Shown: positions 57,686 through 64,000 of the stretch, one piece after another | Layout: every line of letters begins with the position of its first letter | How positions within the stretch are numbered: position 1 is the first letter of the stretch | From: Holophagales bacterium | GTDB lineage: Bacteria > Acidobacteriota > Thermoanaerobaculia > UBA5066 | Length of the DNA stretch: 64,000 bases | Direction: 5' to 3' | NCBI GenBank assembly: GCA_016716705.1 | Contig: JADJVF010000013.1 | Location: 1 to 64,000 of the forward strand | Program-made: the position numbers and the translations under genes | The notes under the pieces: model-generated | What the model was told of the DNA's origin: nothing | Database searches by the model: none | Seen by the model: only the letters and a program-made list of their open reading frames with translations

Positions 57686-58378
57686 GTGCGGAAGCGGGTC
57701 CTGGACGGCCTCCTCGCGTCGGTCGGGACCGCGAGCGTCTGGAGGAGGCCCTTCCCTCACGCTGCGCTCGAGGGCGCATTCGTGCCCGACGTGTACGCCG
57801 AGATGCTCAGACGCCTTCCGCCGGACGATCACTACGTCCCGGATCTGTCCGAGAGATACCGGCTGCCGGGCGGGAAGGCGGCACGCGCCCTCGCCCACCT
57901 CGGGCCGAACGGCCTGGCTCGTCTCCCCGAGGCCGATCGGAGCTTCTGGGCCGAGGTCTCCTCCGCGCTCGTCTCGACCGAGCTGAGGGAATCCGTTTTC
58001 GCGCTCCTCGGACGAAGCCCTGTCGCCGGTTACCCGCTTCCCAGTCTCGTCCGAGACCGTCCGGGGTATTGGATCGAACCCCATCCCGACTCGCCGGCCA
58101 AGCTCGTGACCGTGCAGTTCTACCTCCCCGCGGGGTCTGACCAGGAGCGCCTCGGAACATCTCTCTATCGCCTGAGGCCGTGGGATCTCGGAAACCTCCT
58201 CGCGAAGCGAAGTCCGCTCGTGGAGTTCCACCGCTTCCCATTCCTGCCGGGAAGGGGCTACGCCTTCTCGGTGGGACTCATCAGCTGGCACGGCGTCGAG
58301 AGGATTCCCGAAGGGGCCGGGGTGAGGGACTCGATCCTGCTCATCTACTACCGTAAAGCGGAGCGGGCCGCCGGGTAG
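57686..58378 (+). CDS. 2-oxoglutarate/Fe(II)-dependent oxygenase-like protein
   Basis: 230 residues from GTG 57686 (a TTG at 57650 is an alternative giving 242). The jelly-roll features HxD in WIEPHPDSPAKLVTVQFYLP, distal His in SWHGVERIP, and Arg in RDSILLIYY form the HxD...H...R set that binds iron and 2-oxoglutarate. Substrate unknown; relatives include prolyl-hydroxylase-like and sugar-modifying enzymes. It stands alone, convergent with the kdp operon 12 bp away. Confidence 0.75.
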   Translation: MRKRVLDGLLASVGTASVWRRPFPHAALEGAFVPDVYAEMLRRLPPDDHYVPDLSERYRLPGGKAARALAHLGPNGLARLPEADRSFWAEVSSALVSTELRESVFALLGRSPVAGYPLPSLVRDRPGYWIEPHPDSPAKLVTVQFYLPAGSDQERLGTSLYRLRPWDLGNLLAKRSPLVEFHRFPFLPGRGYAFSVGLISWHGVERIPEGAGVRDSILLIYYRKAERAAG

Positions 58379-58390
58379 CAGGGCGTCTGC

Positions 58391-60151
58391 CTAGGCCTCG
58401 TCGTCTCCGGCGTCGACGACGAGGAGGTCGAAGCCGTCCGCCCGGGACAGGAGACGGTCTACGATTCCGGGGACGAGGCGCGCGGAGAGGCCGCGGCGCG
58501 ACGGGGGGCCGACGATCAGGACGGCGACGTTCTCTTCGCGGACGAATCGGGCGATCTCCGCGGCCGCGTCCTCGGCCTCCCGGACGACGACGGTCGCGCC
58601 GAGCGTCATCGCGAGCTCGACGTTCTCGGTGAGGGCTCTGTGCTGACGCGCCGAGAGGCGCTCGGGGCGCTCGCGCGACCGCCGCACGTGGAGGGCGTAC
58701 CAACGGGTGTTCATCCGGCCCGCCGTCCGGGACGCTCGAAGGATCAGCTTTCGCGCGGTCTCCGGGGCGAGCGGGATCGCGACGGCGACTCGGGCCTGGG
58801 GCGCCGGCGCCTCGATCGTGCCGCTGTCGTGAGCGTCGGCCTCGATGTGGTCCGCCGTCTGGAAGAGCGTCAGCTCCCTGAGGCGTGTCAGCTTCTCCTC
58901 GGTGAAGAAGTTCGCGAGGGCCTGCTCCGCCTTCTCGGGCGTGTAGACCTTCCCGATGCGGATCCGCTCCCGGAGCTCCTCCACGGGGAGGTCGACGACG
59001 ACGAGGGCGTCGGCGTCTCTCACGATCCGGTCGGGAAGGCGCTCCCTCACCTCGATCCCCGTCACGGAACCGACGACGTCCTGGACCCCTTCGAGGTGCT
59101 GGACGTTCACGGCAGCCATCACCGAGATCCCCGCCGCGAGGATCTCCTCCACGTCCTTCCAGCGCTTTTCGTTGCGGCTCCCCGGCGCGTTCGTGTGGGC
59201 CAGCTCGTCGACGACGACGGCGTCCGGCCGCCGCCTCAGGATGGCGTCGAGGTCCATCTCCGGGAGAACGACCCCCTGGTAGCTGACCTGCTTGCGCGGG
59301 ACGACCTCCAGGTCGCCGATCCGGGCTTCGGTCTCCGGTCTTCCATGCGTCTCGACGTACCCGATGACGACGTCGGTCCCGTGGCGCCTCAGGCCGTGGG
59401 CGTCGTCGAGCATCTTGTAGGTCTTTCCGACGCCGGCCGCCATCCCGAGGTAGACCTTGAGCTTCCCGAGGCGGGCGTCCCGCGACGCTTTTCGGAGAAA
59501 AGCCTCGGGGTCGGGGCGTCGGTCGTCGGTGGCTCTCGGCACCATCTCGATTATCGGGGCGTCACGGTCGGGGAATGGCCTTGGAGCTTCTCCAGAACTT
59601 CCGAGGTTCAGCAGGAGGACGTTCACGCGCGGCTCGCCGAAGAGCCCGAGGAAGCGGCCTTCGGTTCGGCGCGCGACCATGGCCTCGAGGTCGGCCGCGG
59701 GGATCCCGGTCTCCTTCGCGACGCGCGGCACCTGCCAGAGCGCGAACTCGGGAGAGACGTGCGGGTCGAGGCCCGATCCTGACGCGGTCACGGCATCGGC
59801 CGGGACCGGGCCCTTCGCTCCGGCGTTCTCGGCGCGCGCCTTCGCGACCTCCGCCGTGACCCGGTCGGCGAGAGCCTTCGAAGTGGGGCCGAGATTCGAG
59901 CCCGACGAAGCTGCGGCGTCGTAGCCACCGCCGGCCGCGGACGGGCGCGTGCGGAAGAGCCCGGTGGAGGTCGTGGCCTGGCCGATGAGCGAGGAACCGA
60001 CGACCTTTCCGTCGCGGGAGACGAACGAGCCCTCCGCCGCCCCCCGGAAGGCGACGCGGCCGACGGCCCAGACGGCGGCGGGGTACGCGATGCCGAGGAG
60101 GATCGTGAAGACGACGAGGAGGCGGACGGAGACGAAGACGTGGTCTTTCAC
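58391..60151 (-). CDS. kdpC: KdpC fused to KdpD N-terminal domain (no kinase)
   Basis: 586 residues in one frame. Residues 1-184 are KdpC, the inner-membrane subunit of the Kdp K+ pump (RLLVVFTILLGIAYPAAVWA, GSNLGPTS, SGLDPHVSPEFA, GLFGEPRVNVLLLN). An 18-residue linker follows, then the KdpD N-terminal domain with ATP-binding GMAAGVGKTYKM (236-247), VIGYVETHGR, VVVDELAHTNAPGSRNEKRW and a universal-stress-like domain (RLSARQHRALTENVELAMTLG). The KdpD part stops before the membrane and histidine kinase domains. Met203 (ATG 59543-59545) could start a separate KdpD, in which case a lost stop in kdpC would explain the fusion. Truncated KdpD proteins are known; fusion to KdpC is unusual. Confidence 0.88.
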   Translation of the reverse strand: MKDHVFVSVRLLVVFTILLGIAYPAAVWAVGRVAFRGAAEGSFVSRDGKVVGSSLIGQATTSTGLFRTRPSAAGGGYDAAASSGSNLGPTSKALADRVTAEVAKARAENAGAKGPVPADAVTASGSGLDPHVSPEFALWQVPRVAKETGIPAADLEAMVARRTEGRFLGLFGEPRVNVLLLNLGSSGEAPRPFPDRDAPIIEMVPRATDDRRPDPEAFLRKASRDARLGKLKVYLGMAAGVGKTYKMLDDAHGLRRHGTDVVIGYVETHGRPETEARIGDLEVVPRKQVSYQGVVLPEMDLDAILRRRPDAVVVDELAHTNAPGSRNEKRWKDVEEILAAGISVMAAVNVQHLEGVQDVVGSVTGIEVRERLPDRIVRDADALVVVDLPVEELRERIRIGKVYTPEKAEQALANFFTEEKLTRLRELTLFQTADHIEADAHDSGTIEAPAPQARVAVAIPLAPETARKLILRASRTAGRMNTRWYALHVRRSRERPERLSARQHRALTENVELAMTLGATVVVREAEDAAAEIARFVREENVAVLIVGPPSRRGLSARLVPGIVDRLLSRADGFDLLVVDAGDDEA

Positions 60152-60161
60152 GGCAGCTACC

Positions 60162-62198
60162 TCAGGCGAGCTTCACGGCGACGAGCAGGAGGTCGATCAG
60201 CTTGATCCCGACGAACGGCGCGACGAGGCCGCCCAGGCCGTAGATCAGGAGGTTGCGGCGGAGGATCCGCCCCGCGCCGAGCGGTCGGTACGAGACGCCC
60301 CGGAGCGCGAGCGGGATCAGGGCGACGATGATGAGCGCGTTGAAGATGACGGCCGAGAGGATCGCGCTCTCGGCCGTCGCGAGCTTCATCACGTTGAGCG
60401 CCTGGAGCTGGGGGAACGTCGCGACGAAGAGCGGGGAGGATGGCGAAGTACTTCGCCACGTCGTTCGAGATGGAGAAGGTCGTCAGCGCGCCCCGCGTCA
60501 TCAGGAGCTGTTTTCCGATTTCGACGACCTCGATGAGCTTCGTCGGGTTCGAGTCGAGGTCGACCATGTTCCCGGCTTCCTTCGCCGCCTGGGTCCCGGT
60601 GTTCATCGCCATCCCGACGTCGGCCTGCGCGAGCGCCGGGGCGTCGTTCGTCCCGTCGCCGGTCATCGCGACGAGGTTCCCCTCGCCTGCTCCTTCCGGA
60701 TGAGCGCGAGCTTGTCCTCGGGCGTCGCCTCGGCCAGGAAATCGTCGACGCCGGCCTCCCCGGCGATGCTCGCGGCGGTGAGCGGGTTGTCGCCGGTGAT
60801 CATCACCGTCCGGATCCCCATCGCCCGGAGGCGGTCGAACCGCTCCTTCATCCCGCCCTTGACGACGTCCTTGAGATAGATCGTTCCGGCGACCTTCCCG
60901 CCATCGGTGACGACGAGCGGCGTTCCGCCCTCGCCGGAGATCCGTGCGACGTCGCGGCGGACCTCGTCGGGGAAGCTCCCGCCCGCGGCCCTCACGAACG
61001 CGTCGACCGTGTCGGCCGCCCCCTTCCTCACCTTTCGCCCTCCTTCGAAGTCGAGGCCCGACATCCGCGTCCGGGCGGTGAACGGGACGAAGTGGGCGTG
61101 CAGGTCGCGCAGCTCGCGGCCCCGGATTCCGTGTTTCTCCTTGGCGAGGATGACGATCGAGCGCCCCTCGGGCGTCTCGTCGGCGAGCGAGGCGAGCTGG
61201 GCCAGCTCGGCCAGCTCGCGGGCATCGACACCGGGCGCCGGGAGGAACTCGGCCGCCTGGCGGTTGCCGAGCGTGATCGTTCCCGTCTTGTCGAGGAGGA
61301 GGACGTTCACGTCGCCCGAGGCCTCGACCGCCCGGCCCGACATGGCGAGAACGTTGTGGCGCAGGACGCGGTCCATCCCCGCGATGCCGATGGCCGAGAG
61401 GAGGCCGCCGATCGTCGTCGGGATGAGGCAGACGAGGAGCGCCACGAGGACGGTCGGGGAAAGGTCTCCTCCTCCGTAGAGGGCGAAGGGGCGCAGGGTG
61501 ATCGTCGCGAAGAGGAAGACGATCGTCAGGCCCGCGAGGAGGATGTCGAGAGCAATCTCGTTCGGCGTCTTCTGCCGCTCGGCACCCTCGACGAGCTTGA
61601 TCATCCGGTCGAGGAAGGTCGAGCCGGGCTCGGAGGTGATCTCGACGACGATCCGGTCGGAGAGGACCTTCGTCCCGCCGGTGACCGCCGAACGGTCGCC
61701 TCCCGCCTCGCGGATCACCGGGGCCGACTCGCCGGTGATGGCGGATTCGTCGACCGAGGCGATCCCCTCGACGACGGTCCCGTCGCCCGGAATCAGCTGG
61801 TTCGTCTCGACGACGACGAGGTCGCCCTTGCGGAGCGTGGACGAGGGGATGCTCTCTTCGCGCCGTTCGGGGCCGACGAGCCGCCGCGCGACGGAGTCGG
61901 TCTTCGTCCGGCGGAGCGAATCGGCCTGGGCCTTTCCGCGCCCCTCGGCGACCGCCTCGGCGAAGTTCGCGAAGAGGACCGTCGCCCAGAGCCAGAGGAC
62001 GACCTGGAGCTGGAAGGAGAACGACCCGCGCGTCCCGACCCCGAGGAGGGCGAGCGTCGCGAGGACGGCGCCGGCCTCGACGACGAACATGACGGGGTTC
62101 CTCGCCATGTGGCGCGGGTGGAGCTTGCGGAAGGAGTCGGCCGCGGCCCGCGTGAGGAGGGCGCGGTCGAGCAGCTTGATCTCGGAGGGTTTGGTCAT
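60162..62198 (-). CDS. kdpB: K+-transporting P-type ATPase subunit KdpB, two indels
   Basis: About 679 residues. ATP-hydrolysing subunit of the KdpFABC pump. Phosphorylation motif LLLDKTGTITLGNR, TGES loop (AITGESAPVIREAGGD), MITGDNPLTA and GDGTNDAPALAQADVGMAM are all present, the last in a shifted frame. A missing G near 60685 and a two-base loss near 60432 move the frame out and back, leaving the C-terminal helices (SAILSAVIFNALIIVALIPL) in the first frame. Since every motif survives, the gene is probably intact in the cell. Between kdpA and kdpC with gaps of 10 bp. Confidence 0.93.
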
Positions 62199-62208
62199 CG
62201 GTTCCGCC

Positions 62209-63918
62209 TCAGAACGTCCGGCCCGCGGCCATCAACAGGTGCTCGACGACCGGACCGAGGGAGAGGACGGGAAAGAAGGTGAGAGCCCCGACGACGAGGA
62301 TCACGCCGGCGAGGAGGAGGGTGAAGAGAGGGCCGTCGACGGGAAAGGTCCCGGCCGACTCCGCCTGCCTCTTCTTCGCCGCGAGCGACCCGGCCATCCC
62401 GAGGATCGGGACGATCATCAGGAACCGCCCGAAGAACATCGAAAGGCCGAGGAGGACGTTGTAGAAGTTCGTGTTCGCGTTGAGCCCCGCGAAGGCGCTG
62501 CCGTTGTTCCCGGCCGCGCTCGTGAAGGCGTAGAGGGCTTCCGAGAGGCCGTGGGGGCCGGCGTTCGCGAGGCTCGAAAGGCCGTCCTTCGTCGTGACGG
62601 CGGCCGCCGTCCCGACGAGGATGCAGAACGTCAGGACGAGGACGGCGAGCATCGCGAGCTTCACCTCCGCCCCTTCGATCTTCTTGCCGAGGTACTCGGG
62701 CGTCCGGCCCACCATCAGGCCTGCGATGAAGACCGAGAGGACGACGAAGACGAAGACGCCGTAGAGGCCCGCGCCGACGCCGCCGAAGATCACCTCGCCG
62801 AGCTGGATGTTGACGAGGGGGACGAGGCCGCCGAGGGGCGTGAAGGAGTCGTGCATCCCGTTCACGGCGCCGCACGACGCGGCCGTCGTGACCGTGGCGA
62901 AGAGGGCGGTGTCGCCCGCGCCGAAGCGGACCTCCTTGCCCTCCATGTTCCCGGCCACGGCGTCGACCCCGGCGGCGTGATGGATCGGGTTGCCCCGCGT
63001 CTCGGCCCAGGCCGTGACGCCTGCGCCGGCGAGGAACAGAAGGCTCATGGCGCCGAAGACCGCCCAGCCGTGGCGGAGCTTGCCGGTCATCGAGCCGAGC
63101 GTGTACGTCAGCCCCGCCGGGATCGCGAAGATGAGGAGCATCTCGAGCAGGTTCGTGGCGGGGGTGGGGTTCTCGTACGGGTGGGCGGAGTTGGCGTTGA
63201 AGAAGCCGCCGCCGTTCGTGCCGAGCATCTTGATCGCCTCCTGCGAGGCGACCGGGCCGAGAGGAACCGTCTGCGTCGCGCCGTCGAGCGTCGTGATCTT
63301 CGCCGAGGCCGAGAAGCTCTGGACGACGCCCTGCGACATCAGGACGACCGCGGCGACGAGCGAGATGGGAAGGAGGACCCAGAGGGTCGAGCGGGTCAGG
63401 TCGACCCAGAAGTTGCCGAGGGTCTTCGACTCGGCGCGGGCGATCCCGCGGATCACCGCGACCGCGATGGCGATGCCGGTCGCGGCCGAGAGGAAGTTGT
63501 GGAGGGCGAGCGCCGCCATCTGGGTCAGGTGCGACATCGTCGCCTCGCCCACGTACGCCTGCCAGTTCGTGTTCGTGACGAAGGAGATCGCCGTGTTCCA
63601 GGCGAGGGCGGGCGGGACGGCGGGGAGGTGGTCGGGGTTCAGCGGCAGGAGACCCTGGAGGCGCTCGACGGCGTAGACGCCGAGGACGCCGAGGACGGAG
63701 AAGGCGATCAGGGAGGCGGCGTACGCCTTCCAGTCCTGCTCCTTCTTCGCGTCCACGCCGCCCAGCCGGTACACGAGACGCTCCAGGGGCCCGAGGACGG
63801 GGTCGAGAAACGTCTTTTCGCCAGAGAAGACCCGGCGCATGTAGAGGCCGAGGGGCTTCGTCACGGCGAGGACGAGAAGGAAGAAGACGGCGATCTTCAG
63901 GAACGCGAGGGCGGTCAC
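62209..63918 (-). CDS. kdpA: K+-transporting ATPase subunit KdpA
   Basis: 569 residues, GTG start, full length. Channel-like K+-selective subunit with about ten helices and four P-loop signatures: SFVTNTNWQAYVGE, MLGTNGGGFFNANSAHPYEN, VTTAASCGAVNGMHDSFTPL and TSAAGNNGSAFAGLNANT. Downstream of kdpF by one base and upstream of kdpB by 10 bp. Expression of Kdp is normally induced under K+ limitation by KdpD/KdpE; neither full regulator is coded here. Confidence 0.96.
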   Translation of the reverse strand: MTALAFLKIAVFFLLVLAVTKPLGLYMRRVFSGEKTFLDPVLGPLERLVYRLGGVDAKKEQDWKAYAASLIAFSVLGVLGVYAVERLQGLLPLNPDHLPAVPPALAWNTAISFVTNTNWQAYVGEATMSHLTQMAALALHNFLSAATGIAIAVAVIRGIARAESKTLGNFWVDLTRSTLWVLLPISLVAAVVLMSQGVVQSFSASAKITTLDGATQTVPLGPVASQEAIKMLGTNGGGFFNANSAHPYENPTPATNLLEMLLIFAIPAGLTYTLGSMTGKLRHGWAVFGAMSLLFLAGAGVTAWAETRGNPIHHAAGVDAVAGNMEGKEVRFGAGDTALFATVTTAASCGAVNGMHDSFTPLGGLVPLVNIQLGEVIFGGVGAGLYGVFVFVVLSVFIAGLMVGRTPEYLGKKIEGAEVKLAMLAVLVLTFCILVGTAAAVTTKDGLSSLANAGPHGLSEALYAFTSAAGNNGSAFAGLNANTNFYNVLLGLSMFFGRFLMIVPILGMAGSLAAKKRQAESAGTFPVDGPLFTLLLAGVILVVGALTFFPVLSLGPVVEHLLMAAGRTF

Positions 63919-63919
63919 T

Positions 63920-64000
63920 TCAGAGCCTCTCCGGTTTCAGGAGCGCATAGAGGAGATAGGCGAGCGCCAGTGCCGACACGACGAGACCGAGGGCGGACTC
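63920..64000 (-). CDS. kdpF: KdpF small subunit (5' end cut by window)
   Basis: The visible 26 residues ESALGLVVSALALAYLLYAL plus LKPERL form a single helix of the KdpF type, ending 1 bp before the kdpA GTG (TGAAGTG). KdpF stabilises the pump. The start codon lies beyond the right edge. Confidence 0.75.
   Translation of the reverse strand, partial: ESALGLVVSALALAYLLYALLKPERL

Noticed and set aside
60162..62198. kdpB as a true pseudogene
   Set aside because: All P-type ATPase motifs are kept across the two frame changes, and kdpA, kdpC and kdpF look functional; error in G/C runs explains it better.

Overview
The window is about 70% G+C, with tightly packed genes, many GTG starts and 1-4 bp start/stop overlaps. 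The gene families (PPi-type phosphofructokinase, propeller-type sensor kinase, many TPR/PEGA proteins, several SpoIIE-type phosphatases, sigma-54 activators, KdpFABC with a short KdpD) fit an Acidobacteriota-like environmental bacterium. That placement is inference; no rRNA or other taxonomic marker lies in the window. I see no tRNA, rRNA, CRISPR array, insertion sequence or prophage. No gene-free stretch exceeds 300 bases; the longest, 26117-26341, is AT-rich and holds regulatory signals.

Layout. 1-1276: C-terminally cut phosphofructokinase. 1386-17098: cell-surface polysaccharide locus, with a membrane glycosyltransferase-like protein, an SGNH hydrolase, an SxtJ / DUF5989 / carbamoyltransferase triad, six glycosyltransferase modules, a Wzt-like ATPase, a GNAT enzyme and a fused LmbE deacetylase-glycosyltransferase. 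17208-20511: a repeat- and Trp/Gly-rich PEGA protein, then holB and tmk. 20601-31247: signalling block, with a PDZ-membrane-GAF-PP2C phosphatase, a TPR protein, a GAF sigma-54 activator, a sigma-54-like promoter, a small membrane ORF and a partner-switch set (RsbW-like kinase, STAS antagonist, GAF-PP2C phosphatase), then an exported two-domain retropepsin-like protein and an isoaspartyl methyltransferase with an export signal. 31294-41679: propeller histidine kinase, ABC exporter with a Pro-rich insert, a TPR protein, a third SpoIIE phosphatase, an HtrA-type protease and small membrane proteins. 41786-47313: two-gene ABC importer, XylR-type activator and a divergent pirin gene with a sigma-54-like promoter. 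47383-50624: agmatine-to-putrescine operon with a prolidase. 50703-57105: desaturase, two PlsC acyltransferases, a flavoprotein and a large S41 peptidase. 57215-58378: SUI1-type factor and a 2-oxoglutarate oxygenase-like protein. 58391-64000: kdpFAB followed by a kdpC-kdpD(N) fusion.

Two themes run through the window. First, sigma-54: two enhancer-binding activators sit beside -24/-12-like promoters with the correct 12-nt GG-to-GC spacing, and more candidates lie before the PEGA gene, the HtrA gene and a small membrane gene. The strongest system-level candidate is the module at 24629-29095, where a GAF-type activator appears to drive a partner-switching operon whose phosphatase carries a related GAF sensor. 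Second, many conserved genes are interrupted by one- or two-base indels, mostly in G or C runs (SGNH hydrolase, PEGA protein, three phosphatases, methyltransferase, sensor kinase, pirin, aguA, prolidase, second PlsC, S41 peptidase, kdpB). Because the downstream frames keep every family motif, I read most as sequence errors rather than gene decay, and give the restored gene span for each.
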